Shown here: positions 11,975-23,114 of the stretch, one piece after another | Layout of the letters: each line of letters begins with the position of its first letter | Position numbering within the stretch: position 1 is the stretch's first letter | Source of the DNA: Siphonodentalium dalli | Taxonomy: Eukaryota; Mollusca; Scaphopoda; Gadilida; Siphonodentaliidae | Length of the DNA: 64,000 nucleotides | Reading direction: 5' to 3' | Assembly: GCA_032622095.1 (NCBI GenBank) | Contig: CP136068.1 | Location: 158,359,465-158,423,464 of the forward strand | Position numbers and translations under genes: made by a program | Notes under the pieces: generated by a model | Told to the model about the DNA's origin: nothing | What the model saw: the letters and a program-made list of their open reading frames with translations, nothing else | The model's database searches: none

Positions 11975-12052
11975 TAAGGGGGCGCCCAATTAACATGTCT
12001 TAAGGGGTGCCCGATTAATATGTCTTAAGGGGGTGCCCGATTAATATGTCTT
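11975..12052. repeat. 28-bp tandem repeat, three units
   Basis: Units read TGTCTTAAGGGGGTGCCCGATTAATA with small changes. Confidence 0.8.
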
Positions 12053-12098
12053 AGAATGATCGAAATCATGCAGTATTACTAATAACTGAAAAGCTCAC

Positions 12099-12152
12099 CA
12101 ATTTAGTTTTTTTAATTATATTCTAATAACGTATAATTAAAAAACTAAATTG
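12099..12152. repeat. Short perfect inverted repeat
   Basis: CAATTTAGTTTTTTTAATTAT pairs with ATAATTAAAAAACTAAATTG across about 13 bases. It could form a cruciform; no gene nearby. Confidence 0.7.
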
Positions 12153-12406
12153 AACCGTAAATATACCACTGTCTGACAGTTCCTGGTTACATCCTGCCGG
12201 TCACTTTAACGGTTTTATACGGTTTTATAATATATTGCGGCCTAACCATACCTCTTACGTCCAAGGCAGCGATGTTACACGGTCTGGCTCAGATGAATTG
12301 ACAGGTAGCTTACAATGGTCATGTATATATAATTGAGATATATAATCTGATAACTTACAGTGGCCATGTAGTTAAGCTATGTAGTCTGATAACTTACCGT
12401 GGTCGT

Positions 12407-12559
12407 TGTCATGTTTATTGATATAGAGTTAATTATCTTGTTCGGAGATAGAGTTATGTATCTTGTATCTGAGATGAGAATAATCATGCTGTATTTTATA
12501 TGTACTTATACAATCAATCTAATCAGTCCTGGTGGTTATATAAGGCCATAGACGCATCA
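12407..12559 (+). repeat. 5' LTR
   Basis: TG...CA bounded, 153 bp. It contains a 24-bp internal duplication around GAGTTA..ATCTTG that is absent from the 3' LTR. It is followed by TTTGGCGACGAGGAT, the probable primer-binding region. Confidence 0.9.
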
Positions 12560-12638
12560 TTTGGCGACGAGGATTACCAACGAGTCCATGCATAGATTCA
12601 ATTAAAACACAATACGATCAGTAGACATTAAAAATGTC

Positions 12639-13358
12639 ATGGCAGAATTACCTATGTTCCCTAATTTCGATGTACTGGAAGAGTCTTCCATAGCAACACG
12701 ATGACCCAAATATATTGATCGGTTCGACAATTTTATGGTAGCATGCAATATAGACAATGATGCTAGAAAGAAGGCGTTGTTGCTCCATTATTCAGGCTCT
12801 GCTGTGTATGACATATTTGAAACTGCCCCCGCAGCCGCCGCAGGTGATGGTCAACAGCCTGCACAAGGAAATGTGAAGCCAAATGTATATGAGGCATGTG
12901 TTTAAAAACTCAATATATACTTCAATCCGAAGAAAAATGTGACATATGAACGATATAAATTCAGCCAGTGTCAACAGAAGTCTGGGGAGTCAATGTATGC
13001 ATTCAACACGCGACTACAACAAATGACCAAGACATGTGAATTTCCCAATGTTGATGAAGAAATCAAGTCTCAAATAATCTTTGCTACCGAGTCATCGAAA
13101 ATACGTCGGCAGGCATTGCGACAAGACTTAACAATACAACAAATTCTTATTCTTGCTCTTACAATGGAGGTTTCGGAGGTACAGGCTTCGGACATTGAAA
13201 AGACAAGTACATCGCAGATAAATAAACTATCAGCACAAGCCACGTCATTTCAACAAAGTCAAAACGCAAACACGTCAAAACTCAAATATCAACAAACCTC
13301 GGTTGTCATGCTATTTTTGTGGTGGATCGTACATTCGTGGCAATTCAAAAGTGTTTAG
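12639..13358 (+). pseudogene. gag: Gag-like ORF of the LTR element
   Basis: One reading frame from ATG at 12639 with two in-frame stops (near 12702 and 12903), then open from 12939 to 13358. The start gives AELPMFPNFDVLEE. The middle carries YIDRFDNFMVACNI and YERYKFSQCQQKSGES, a typical Ty3/Gypsy capsid region: Tyr-Phe segment, then basic/Gln-rich helices. No CCHC knuckle remains; the frame is cut at about 13310, where the protease/RT region is deleted. Non-functional. Confidence 0.8.
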
Positions 13359-13359
13359 C

Positions 13360-13780
13360 AGATGATAATGGTTTAGCATACTTCAATGCTGATGCCGAAA
13401 CGGAGCTTATAGTGGATGGATCACTGAATGGACTTGGCTCGATCTTGATCCAGAAACAGAAAATCTGGACTGATGAAACCAATTGCGTATGCAAGTAAAA
13501 TTCTGACGCAGACATAAAAGCGATACAGTCAACTAGAAATTGAAGCTTTAGCAATTACATGGGGTCTTCAACATTTTCGACTTTACATTCTCGGCAAGCA
13601 TTGCACATTGGTTACCGATCATCAGCCCCTGATAATAATATTCAATAGTTCGAGATCACGTATGTGATCTAGGGTGGAGCATTGGTGCTTGAAAGTTCAA
13701 GAGTATGATTTCACGGTGGTGTATCGACCGGGAAAATTTATCCGCCAATCCCATCGACTTGGACGGAATGTGCTGAGGAA
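13360..13780 (+). pseudogene. RT tail / RNase H of the LTR element
   Basis: Broken into several frames by small indels. Recognisable RNase H landmarks are KPIAYASKIL, QLEIEALAITWGLQHFRLY, LVTDHQPL and YDFTVVYRPGKF. These are standard Ty3/Gypsy RNase H phrases leading to the integrase. The upstream RT palm with the catalytic YxDD is absent, so an internal deletion joined gag to this segment. Confidence 0.85.
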
Positions 13781-13869
13781 TATATTTCATATCTCACAAT
13801 GGAAGCTGTACATAAAGAAATGACTTTTGCCGAAATAAAAATTGCATCGAAGGAGAACCCAATAAGGTG

Positions 13870-15144
13870 ATAAGACTTATTCATGGTAATTTGTGGTCTG
13901 AGGTTAACAGTGCTACATACAATCCAGAGAATGTCAATATATCTGATTTGCACAGGATCAGAAGTGTTGTGAACGAGATCGCTATTGTTGAAGAGTATGT
14001 ACTACTTCGTGGAACATGACTCTTGATTCCAGAAAAATTACATCCAAAAGTTATCTTGATTGCCCATGAAGGACATCTTGGAATTGTTAAAACCAAACAA
14101 TGTCTTCGAGAGAAAGTTTGGTTTCCCGCTTTCGACAGAAAAATAGAGTCGGTCATTAAAAACTGCCTAGCATGTCAATCTGTAGACGTAAAAACTAAAT
14201 CGGAACCAATTCATATGAATGAACTTCCAGAAAATGTATGGGAGAGTGTATTGGCGGATTTCTGTGGACTGTTAGCAGCTGGAGGGTACTTAATGGTTGT
14301 CATGGATGAGTATTCGAGATATGTGCTTGTGGAGCCAGTTACATCAGTGTCATCTGATCTTTAATTCCGGTGCTTGATAAGCTGTTCACCATAATGGGAA
14401 TTCCAAAAACTTTGAAAACAGACAATGGGAGCCCTTTAAATGCAGAGAAATGTAAGGAGTTCTCTGAGTACCTGGGATTTAAGCACCATAGTATAACAAG
14501 TTTGGCCACAAACCAACGGTACCGCAGAAACGTTTATGTATAACATAAAAAAAGTATTGCAGACTGCAAGTGTGGAAGGCAAACCATTTCAGCAAGTTCT
14601 ACATCAATATTTGAGAAACTATCTGGCAACACAACACTCAACAACTGGAGTTACACCATATTCACTGATATTCAACAACAAAGTTGGAACAAAACTCCCC
14701 ACTGTTTCTAAACCGTTGGACGATAAGAATATTAGAGATACTGACACAAGAAACAAAGCTAAGATTAAAGCATTCACCGACAAAAGACGCGGCGCGAAAC
14801 ATAGACACATTAACTTCGGTAATGCAGTTTTAGTAAAACAAGGTGGTAAAGGGAAGCTGGTCACAAAATATAAACCGAAGCCATACAAAGTCGTGGAGAT
14901 AAAGTTTCCGCAGATTACAGTGGAAAGTAAAGAGGGTCATTGAATAACAAGGAACATTTCATATTTCAAGAACATTTCAAACAATTTATATGATCAACAA
15001 GATTCAGATTCAGACGAGGAGTGTGGAGATAATAGTGGAAATCAGCCGCCTGACATGGTTGAACCAGAAGTTCCTCCACAGGTACAGGGTTCACACCCGG
15101 TGAGAAATAGGAGACCACCACGTCGGTTGATTGAAGAGATGTAG
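13870..15144 (+). pseudogene. Integrase of the LTR element
   Basis: The zinc-binding HHCC region lies in the ORF at 14023-14364 (IAHEGHLGIVKTKQC ... NCLACQ), then the core begins with the first Asp in LADFCG and MDEYSRYV. A frameshift after 14364 moves the second Asp (KTDNG near 14418) and the glutamate region (NGTAET near 14528) to other frames. The C-terminal part is open at 14536-14943 and includes VTPYSLIFN and FGNAVLVKQGGKGK. After an in-frame TGA at 14941 the same frame continues with an acidic tail to TAG at 15142. It would insert the element cDNA; this copy is dead. Confidence 0.85.
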
Positions 15145-15332
15145 TACTACCAGTACGTTTGGATTTAGACAGACATTTGATTAAGAGCGTTTTAAACGTT
15201 TGATTAACAGTGCTTATGGAAAATATATCGACAATTATTCATTTTTATCACAAACTTTAAAGTTTAAAGCAGTGCTTCAGTTTTGGTGAAAAAAAGGACT
15301 TTTTACTATTTAAAGAAGGGGAGATACATGTA

Positions 15333-15461
15333 TGTCATGTTTATAGATATGGAGTTATTTATCTTGTATCTGAGATGAGAATAATCACGCTGTATTTTAT
15401 ACGTAATTTATTCAATCAATCTAATCCGTCCTGAGGGTTATATAAGGCCATAAACGCATCA
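15333..15461 (+). repeat. 3' LTR
   Basis: 129 bp, TG...CA bounded, preceded by a purine tract and followed by the GTCGT duplication. Confidence 0.9.
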
Positions 15462-15466
15462 GTCGT

Positions 15467-15760
15467 GCAGCTGAGCTATGCAGTCCGATAACTTACCTTG
15501 TTTGTATAATTGAGCTATATAGTCCGAAAACTTACCGTTGCCATGTAGTTGAGCTATGTAGTCCGATAACTTACCATGGTTGTGTAATTGAGCTGGATAT
15601 AGTCCGATAACTTATGGTTGCCGTGTAGTTGAGCTGGATATAGTCCAATAACTTACCATGGTTGTGTAATTGAGCTGGATATAGTCCAATAACTTACCAT
15701 GGTTGTGTAATTGAGCTGGATATAGTCCAATAACTTACCATGGTCGTGCAGCTGAACTAC
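15467..15760. repeat. Tandem repeat of 36-41 bp
   Basis: About seven units of GTGTAATTGAGCTGGATATAG plus TCCAATAACTTACCATGGTT. Related units lie on the other side of the LTR element at 12320-12406 and a relic at 11205-11255, so the retrotransposon inserted into this array. Confidence 0.85.
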
Positions 15761-15849
15761 GTAATCCAGGTTGTGAGATTCGAAGTAATAAGGACGAGTT
15801 CCACCGGAGTTATGTCTGATCTGTTTGATTCCCGATCGGCCATCGGATC

Positions 15850-16165
15850 TGCATAAAGATATTTGTTATCGGTACCAGAGAAATCATACGCTATCTACAT
15901 AGTTATGTTACCGGTACCAAAGAAATTATACACTGTCTGCACAATTATGTTATCGGTATCAGAGAAATCATACATGCACTATCTACATAATTATGCTAGC
16001 GGTACCAGATAAATTATAATCTATCTACATAATTATGTTATCTGTACCAGAGAAATCATACTCTATCTACATAATTATGTTATCGGTAGCAGAGAAATCA
16101 TACACTATCTACATATTTATGTTATCTGTACAAGAGAAATCATACAATATCTACATAACTACACT
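15850..16165. repeat. 42-bp tandem repeat, about eight units
   Basis: The unit is ATTATGTTATCGGTACCAGA plus GAAATCATACACTATCTACATA. The 75-codon ORF over it is a repeat artefact. Confidence 0.85.
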
Positions 16166-16929
16166 CTTAGAAAATACTGTCGGTTTGACAGTGTCATTCA
16201 CGAATTTCTTTCTCTGTGTCATCGCCATGCTGAAAACGCATTTGTTTTTGGGGAAAATGTGATAAAGTTGTGGACTAATGGTAAAATTGTCTGACTACGG
16301 TTTCTATATGAACGGACAAGTTCAAAATCTGTGAAAACCGGCTCAATCATTGATATTTTCCACTAAATTGTGACAACTGTGTTGTCTTCAAGATGCCATT
16401 TCGAGCTGTCGGCTATGACTTGTCTTCATTTATCTCAGTGTTCATGTTGGATTTGACAGAGCTGTGACTATCAAAACACAGACACATTTACTAACACTAA
16501 AGAATACAGATACACCTGCCAGAGTAAATCACAGGATATTCGATGTCAACCACTAGTGACATTAATAACAACAACAGAATGTTGACAGTGTTGTCTGTTT
16601 TTTTAACTTGACCATTCAATCCAGTTGACAGTGTTATGATAGTTTTGAAGCCATACATGTACATCTGCACGAGAGGATATATTGTATGCACCAGAGTAAT
16701 TCACAAGAGCTTCGATGTCAACAACAACAACATGGTAAACAATGAACTGATGTCACACTGTGAGGATTATCACATATCTATACAATTCCAACTTACGAGT
16801 ACAACTATTGCAATTACACGGACCGATTCATCCCATGTTCGTCCATTTTCATTGAAATGTGTGGATATGAAACATTGTCGCCACTGACCATGTTATCGCC
16901 CAGTTATTACGATATAAAATGCATTTAAC

Positions 16930-17335
16930 AGATTGTACGTTTTTCACTATAGCGGGATCGATTCCCACTATAGTGTCCGTCCTGGGGAATTTTGTGGTAA
17001 AAAATCCCGCTATAGTGCCTGTCCCAGGATGATTTTTTGCTAAAACTCAACCTATCTTTTGTCAAAAAAGCTCCATTGCACGGTTCGACAACTAAGAAAT
17101 TTATATTTCACGGGCCATGCAATGGAGATTTTATAGTGTCAGTTCCCAGGGGATGTTTTTTTCACTATAGTGGGATCGATTGCCGCTATAATGTCCATCC
17201 CGGGGGATTTTGTAGTCAAAAATCCAATATTGCCAGTCCGAGGGATATTGTGGTCCAAATCCCCGCTATTTATAGTGTCCGTCCCTGGGGAATGTTTTTT
17301 TTTCACTATAGGGGGGGAAATCCAAAATGTAAAGT
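16930..17335. repeat. Short repeats with CCCCTATAGTG core
   Basis: The phrase CACTATAGCGGGATCGATT and its variants with GTGTCCGTCCCGGGGAATTTT recur four to five times in alternating contexts. ORFs at 17037-17405 follow this repetition. Confidence 0.6.
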
Positions 17336-17719
17336 CAACTTGTCGTTTGTCAAAAAATCAGCATTGCGAGGATCGAAAATGACAACTCAAAATGAAGTAA
17401 TCTGACATTACCAGCTGTCTGTTGGTGATTTTTGATACATTTATGATTACAATTTAACTAAAACTGGTGTACAATTTCGTTACCGATGCATTTCCAAAAC
17501 AAAATTTATATCATATGCATGAACCGAATGTACTAATTATGAATTAATATTGAAATTTATTGTTTGTGTTAATATTTTTACAAAATTCTGTGATTTGCTA
17601 CAAAGAAACACAGCCCTGCAGTATCTCGTAAAATTCCTACAAAATCATCGGAACGTTCTCGCTTACGCCCGCGTGTTCACTATATATATTCGGAAATCTA
17701 GAGGTGCAGCACTTGTTTT

Positions 17720-18780
17720 TATCATTTTTTTTTGGGATGTTATTTGAATTAAAGGCTGAACGTGAAGAAATACTAGAAGGGCGGGAACGAAAACGCAAAA
17801 GAGAACACGGGGTGAAAAAAAAGAGAGAAAGGTCAGCGCCAATAGATTTTGCTGCATCAGAATATTTTGAGGTGGTGAGTAGTGTAGAGAAATTTTCTAG
17901 AAAATTTAGATCAGCTGCAAGGAAATTTGAAGTGAATTTTGAAAATTTTCCACGCCCATTTAAAAATGTGTCCATGATTTTTTATAGTTTGGCTGAAAAT
18001 TTAAAAACAAAAATGTGAAGTTGGGGCCTTCAACACGAGTTCGGATTGCAATAAATCATCCTGGTTTAGATATGGGGATTTTTATCCCGTTCAAGAAAGA
18101 TTATGAAATAAATGGGGTATTACTGCTAAATGAAATTTAAAAAGTTGTACAATCAAATGACTAATTCACAATTGATGACGGAAAATTAACTTTTGATGTT
18201 ATTGCCACAGATGTACCACAGGGGGCGGGCCGTCACACTCTACATTACGGACCATTTGCTGAAAAAACAACATGTTGAAAGTAAAAAAGAGTATTGTACG
18301 CATAGAAAATTCCAATGATGTAATGTGAATGGTTAGAGTCATCATTGTCGGGGTGTGTAAAGCTGACAACGATGGTTCTAGAGCTTGGGCACAAAAAATG
18401 GAAGCGGCTTTTTCGGATGTGCCTATTTTTGTGAATATTGTGATATCGGATTCAATAGCAGATGTGATCTCTGATGTCCTCACAAATGTATATGCTACAA
18501 TTCATCTCTATGCACATTTACAAATTGGGTACATTTCAAAACATGTAAGAGGAATTTCAAAAGTAATGTTGTTTTGAAAATTATGTGAAATTAGAGGGTC
18601 ATCAGCACAAATCAGTTTGTGATTTAGTACAGAGATGTGAAAAATGTAATTTGGAAATTATAGTACGGAAGGAAAAAAGACATATGTGTAGGGTTTCAAA
18701 AAATGCAAATATTGTAAAAAAGTTGTTGAACCTGACCACAAATATTTTATCCAGAAATATGAATCACCAAAAATGACAAT
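17720..18780 (+). pseudogene. Polinton A DNA polymerase B, N-terminal part
   Basis: Protein-primed family B polymerase remnant. The first open frame (17704-18018) carries a basic stretch (RKRKREHGVKKKRER), then EKFSRKFR. The next frame reads RVRIAINHPGLD and FIPFKK near 18035-18105, then FTIDDGKLTFDVI and VPQGAGR near 18167-18228. A Cys-containing stretch follows at 18585-18776 (RCEKCN, then HMC), where related polymerases carry a zinc-binding loop. Several stops and frameshifts are present. The palm and C-terminal motifs are missing, so a deletion joins this to the ATPase. Confidence 0.7.
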
Positions 18781-18905
18781 ACAACACTACAATACTTTTC
18801 TTATTGAACTCTTTGGGGAAATTTACAGTTATATTTACAAATATTTTTACTTAGAAGAGTCTGGAAAATATTTGTCATTCCTGCATGAACCGTTGTGAAG
18901 TAAAC

Positions 18906-19505
18906 ATGGAATCATCGTTGCTTTCAGCATCCTGCAAATTATTTTGTAACAGGCCCGAGCGGGTCTTGAAAAAAATGAATTGGTAAAGAAGCTAATAGAA
19001 TATAAAGCTGATTTGTTTCAAGTTGTATCAAGAAAAATTGTCTGGTGTTACAAAGACGCATATTCTCGTTTAAAAGAGTGTTTTGATATAACATTTATTG
19101 ACGGAATACCAGATTTCGACGAAGAAATTGTCTCAGATCTAGATTAACCACATTTTGATGATATGCTTGGAGAGAAAGATGAAGAAAAGATTATGTTATG
19201 GTTCACTAGAAAAGGCCATCACAGAAATGCAAGTATTGTATACATCACCCAGAACATGTTTCAGAAATCAAAATTTAGCAGAACTCTAAGTTTAAATTCA
19301 CATTATATGGTTTTATTTCAATCAGTAAGAGATAGAAATCAATTAAGTTTCAGCATCACAAAAGCAGTTACCACATTTGGCACAAGCCTTTGAAAATGCA
19401 ACATCTGTAAATCATGGATATTTAAATATTGATTTTCACCCCAAAACAGACACAAATTTTCGCATTCGTACAGATATTTTCCACCATTGGGTGACAGGTA
19501 ATGAA
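18906..19505 (+). pseudogene. Polinton A packaging ATPase
   Basis: FtsK/HerA-superfamily ATPase that would pump DNA into capsids. FQHPANYFVTGPSGS (about 18923-18967) contains the Walker A loop, damaged at its Gly-Lys by an indel. RKIVWCYKDAYSRL follows, then a stop at about 19145, a shortened Walker B region (HFDDML), and the sensor region WFTRKGHHRNASIVYITQN (open frame 19163-19393). A later frame has GYLNIDFHPKT and FRIRTDIF. These last motifs align in order with the ATPase of Polinton B (31194-31790). Confidence 0.85.
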
Positions 19506-19604
19506 CGTGGGCATGTGATCTATTCAAAGGTATAAATTATGTGTCATTGGTGTCATACTTGCAGATAGATAGGAGCAGTCACGCCGTTCACTAATATACA
19601 AAGT

Positions 19605-19703
19605 ATGTCTCAAGAAGACATGATTAAATGGTTTTCTGTTGTAGCTAAATATGTTTTGCAAAATGATTTGAATCTCTCTGCACAAACCAAAACATATTTA
19701 TAG
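19605..19703 (+). pseudogene. Polinton A small helical ORF
   Basis: 32 codons from ATG to TAG: SQEDMIKWFSVVAKYVL, then NLSAQTKTYL. It lies between ATPase and pX-like genes, the same slot as a helical remnant at 31040-31190 in Polinton B. Function unknown. Confidence 0.45.
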
Positions 19704-19895
19704 AAAAAACAACAAATGTTATAACAAAATTATATGATGCATCAACTTATACACAAACAAAAAGGAAAATAATTTTACAACCTGGTGGGGGAGGGTTTCT
19801 TGGAGCCGTTTTAATTAGAAGTATTTGTGTCGAAAAACAAAAGTTGTTAAGAAATCAAAAGTTGCCAAGAAATCAAAAAGTAAAACGTCAATCGA

Positions 19896-20153
19896 ATGTC
19901 AAAAAACAAAAGAAAATTCCCTACTTCATCAATTGAAGCACCAGAAATTGCTAAATTTCAAGCATTGAATTCCCAAGTAACGCGCCAACCAAATGATAAA
20001 AAAATACCAGAGAAAAGACTTTCACCAATTCCATCAATTCCAACACCTGCATATTATCCTATGAATACAAAAACCGGTGGTTTAAATTTCAAGAGTCCAA
20101 AATTTATGAAATTGTCAACACCATCTAAATTGGCATTTGAAGCCTTTAATTGA
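19896..20153 (+). CDS. Polinton A hypothetical basic/proline-rich protein
   Basis: 85 codons, Lys/Pro/Ser-rich (KRLSPIPSIPTPAYYP), low complexity, no domain recognised. Position between ATPase and pX-like genes supports its being element-coded. Whether the ATG is the true start is unclear, because a Lys-rich frame precedes it. Confidence 0.45.
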   Translation: MSKNKRKFPTSSIEAPEIAKFQALNSQVTRQPNDKKIPEKRLSPIPSIPTPAYYPMNTKTGGLNFKSPKFMKLSTPSKLAFEAFN

Positions 20154-20281
20154 AATTTCTACAGAATAAATATTGAGGTAATCAGAATAATAATTCATTT
20201 TGAGTTAGAACCTTGATATGTAAAGATGGGTAAACACGCAAAGAAATAAGTCCTCTGATAAAGAAACATGGTAATTTTGTT

Positions 20282-20627
20282 GTGGCTCTTAGCAAGTCAT
20301 CTCCAAAATTTCGTAAGAAAATGAAAAAAGATGCACAAAAGAAAGTAATCGACTGTATTTCAGAATGTTTTAATAATTTGTTAAAAGGACATGTTCATTT
20401 GACAAAATCTCAGAAGCATAAACAACAATCAAAGCGTAAACATATCCAAGATCTTGCCAGCAAAAGTACAACTTTGAAAAGAAAAAAAACAAATCCTTAA
20501 CCAAAAAGGAGGTTTTCTACCATTATTATTCCTTGCACCATTGTGAACATTAATTGGTAAAACTATTGCAGCAGGAGCGGGAGTGGCAATTGCGGCTGGA
20601 GCAGGACATTTGATAAGGAAAATATGA
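20282..20627 (+). pseudogene. Polinton A pX-like core protein
   Basis: The first part (20282-20500) is a basic protein: CISECFNNLLKGHVHLT followed by QKHKQQSKRK and DLASKSTTLKRKK. Reading then shifts frame into QKGGFLPLLFLAPL and, after a TGA, a Gly/Ala-rich hydrophobic tail. A basic N-terminus plus a GG and hydrophobic tail is typical of the small core-like protein of Polintons/adintoviruses. Polinton B has a matching piece at 30935-31030 (KLADPRASNKQKL, then LLSRGG). The role in packaging DNA is inferred. Confidence 0.7.
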
Positions 20628-20633
20628 AAAAAA

Positions 20634-21300
20634 ATGGTTCTTGTGCCATTTACGCAACTAGAAGAAATTTTAAAGTGGAAAAAACTGCAAATCAACAAAC
20701 CACATTTACCACCGAATCCTGAAATTATGAATGCTTCTAATTCTTTCAAAATATTAAATTCAGTATTTGATAAAAAATATCTCTGAATCAGAAAAAGTCC
20801 AAATGCATGGCGAAAATTTATACAAATTTCAGAATTCTCAAAAATCATTACAGCCAAAATATTTTTCTTCTCAACCAAAAGTGGAAAGTATTGATGATCA
20901 AATTGTCGAAATTATTCCTGGTAAATTCCGTGTAAAAGAGAAAGGGCAGCAGTTGTTAAATTTATTGCAAACACATCCACATATGAAATGGGATAAACAT
21001 GGGCAGCTAAAATATGCAGATAAACAATTCAAGGTTCAAATATTGTCGATCTTGTAAATGATATTTTATGACAGCATAAAGGATATGAACCTGAAGGATG
21101 GGAAATATTTGCACAAGGTTTGAGCGAAATGAATGTAACTCAAGATTATGTCGGTAATAGACGTCGGTGGTTGTAGATGCAAAAACAAATAAAAAGTTTG
21201 GATGATGATGGAAATTTTCAGACACCATCGTCGGTGCTTGAGGTAAGTTTGAAAAACGTAAGCGAGCTGTTAAAAGGCTTACATCTTTCAAAACAAAACT
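20634..21300 (+). pseudogene. Polinton A conserved protein of unknown function
   Basis: Begins MVLVPFTQLEEIL. Open at 20767-21057 with FRVKEKGQQLLNLLQTHPH and KWDKHGQLKYADK, then by a shift NIVDLVNDIL and EGWEIFAQGLSEMNV with GNRRRW. Such a protein sits just before the integrase in related elements (recollection). Possibly DNA-binding or replication-linked; no catalytic motif seen. At least one stop and one frameshift. Confidence 0.6.
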
Positions 21301-21329
21301 CAAAATTCCCAGAACCAATGTATTGACGC

Positions 21330-22400
21330 ATATTAAAATTTGATGAATTATTGATAGGCATTTATTACAATCCTAAAAATGCAGGTGGTTTTAATGGGGT
21401 AAAACAGTTATTCAGAGCTGCAAAAACAAAAACATAAAACTTCGAGATGTAAAAAATTGGTTACAGGGCCAGAAAATATACACATTACACAAACCGATAA
21501 TTCTAAAATTTCGAAGACGTAAAACAATAGTTGCAGGTATTGATATTCAATGGCAGGCTGACCTCGCTGATCTACAGAAATTAAAAAAACATAATGCCGA
21601 TTTCAGATATTTGCTTTGCAGTAATTGATGTTTTTTTCAAAATTTGCATGAGTAATTAAAATTAAGATAAAACTGGAAAACATTTGATTGAAGCATTTAA
21701 AAAAATTCTTACAAATTCAAAATGCAAACCTGCATCGTTTCAAGCTGACAAAGGTTCAGAATTCAAAAACATAAATTGTTTTTGGATTTTTTGAAATCTA
21801 AAAACATTCATTTCTTCACAACTGAAAAGCCTGAAACCAAATGTAGTATTGTGGAACGGTTCCAAAGATCTTTGAAAACTCGTATGTGGAAATTTTTTAT
21901 GCACAATCGAACATTGAGGTATGTAAATGTTTTACAAAATTTAATTGATTCATACAACAATAGTTTCCAACGAAGCATTAAAACAACACCTGCATCTGTA
22001 AGTATTGAAAATGAAACCATAATTTCAAGAAATTGGTATGGTAGCAACAAACCCAGAAAAGAAAAAACTCTTAAAGTTGGAGATTTGATACATATAAATA
22101 AAACTAAATGCACATTTGACAAAGGTATTTTCCTAATTGGAAAACGTAAAGTTTCAATATCACTAAAGTTTGTAAATCTTCGCCGGTTACATACAAACTG
22201 CAAGACTTAGATGTTCAAAATATTGCTGGTTCGTTTTTACAAGAAAGAAATTCAATATATAAAAGACAATGAAGTTTATGAAATTGAGTCAGTCATTGAC
22301 AAACGATCAAGAGTCCAACCGCTCCAACGTCAGAATGTTCCATTGATCGGAAAGTGTCAGGCCAGCCTAAAGGTAGGATATAACATTCAATTCTTTTGAC
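21330..22400 (+). pseudogene. Polinton A integrase with chromodomain remnant
   Basis: Retrovirus-type DDE integrase. IYYNPKNAGGFNGV and WLQGQKIYTLHKP lead to the first catalytic Asp in QWQADLADL (about 21550). The second Asp is in ADKGSEFKN (about 21747) and the catalytic Glu in SIVERFQRSLK (about 21850). The largest open piece is 21776-22210. A C-terminal chromodomain-like piece reads DNEVYEIESVIDKRS near 22270. The triad residues survive, but several stops and shifts separate them. Confidence 0.85.
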
Positions 22401-22990
22401 TAAAACAACATAATTTACACAAATATTGGTCGAAAAATTTATCTATCAAAACCCAGTTTTGCTCCGTTGTTGGTACAGATGTCCAAGTTGGAGATATACT
22501 CAAAATTCCATACATGGTTTACCTCCCTTGATTACTCGATAAGGCCGCTGCTACCGGTGACATTGTACCCACATTTGGGAGACTTCCGCTATATTAAGAT
22601 ATACACTAAGCGTAAAGAGCAACATGCTGTTCTTGTTAAGCACACAAAAATCGAGAAAATAATTGTGTCAATTTTGAACCTTATGTCTGAAAAGTCCCAC
22701 TAGAACTGAAGAACTATATTTCGAAACGGTGTGATTCGGTTCTCCGATTATTTTATCAACCCAAAGTCTAAACGCACGTGTACGACATTGTCACAGCTCG
22801 TACGGCAAATCAAACACAAGAGTTTTAATTTGCTGCAGTTTTGACGAGTAGCTTGCGAAAATCGTCAACAAAACTACCGCTCTGATTTTCCATTCTGTCA
22901 TTATGTTTTAGTGCGGGAATTGTTCTCAAAGCACATAGAAAATTTGACTTTTGAGCGATCGGGTTTCGCCATTTTTGCTGGAAAACCCCA
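22401..22990 (+). other. Decayed coding-like tail of Polinton A
   Basis: A 78-codon frame at 22467-22703 includes RYIKIYTKRKEQHAVLV. It may be a relic of the next element gene (a capsid gene by position), but the similarity is too weak to name. Confidence 0.3.
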
Positions 22991-23114
22991 TGCTAATTAT
23001 AGGAACACAGATTAGTACCCAACCGATGACAGAGACAGTAAGGAAGTATGACATGTGCGCTCTGGTAGAGATTGGATAGACACCTCAACTATATGTGGCC
23101 ATGCATATACGCAC

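Larger units (their letters stand above)
12407..15461 (+). mobile_element. Ty3/Gypsy LTR retrotransposon, internally deleted
   Basis: About 3.05 kb with LTRs at 12407-12559 and 15333-15461, each beginning TGTCATGTTTAT and ending ACGCATCA, and a 5-bp target duplication GTCGT at 12402-12406 and 15462-15466. A purine tract AAAGAAGGGGAGA (15313-15325) precedes the 3' LTR. Order: gag, RNase H, integrase. This is the Ty3/Gypsy order (RNase H before integrase), with protease and most of RT missing. LTRs differ by roughly a dozen substitutions and one 24-bp indel, so the copy is moderately old. It sits inside a tandem repeat of about 40 bp. Confidence 0.92.
17700..22990 (+). mobile_element. Polinton A: degenerate Polinton/Maverick remnant
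   Basis: A collinear plus-strand series of broken genes: PolB N-terminal domain, FtsK/HerA-type packaging ATPase, small helical ORF, unknown ORF, pX-like protein, unknown conserved ORF, and retrovirus-type integrase with chromodomain. This combination defines self-synthesising Polinton elements. No terminal inverted repeats were found and no capsid genes follow, so the ends are approximate. It lies in the long first intron of the host gene, on the opposite strand. Base composition is more A-rich than the surroundings. Confidence 0.85.

Noticed and set aside
17037-17405. 122-codon plus ORF
   Set aside because: Follows short repeats with a CTATAG core, with no conserved domain.
22467-22703. 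Penton-like gene following the Polinton A integrase
   Set aside because: Position fits, but the only readable phrase (RYIKIYTKRKEQHAVLV) is too short to assign.
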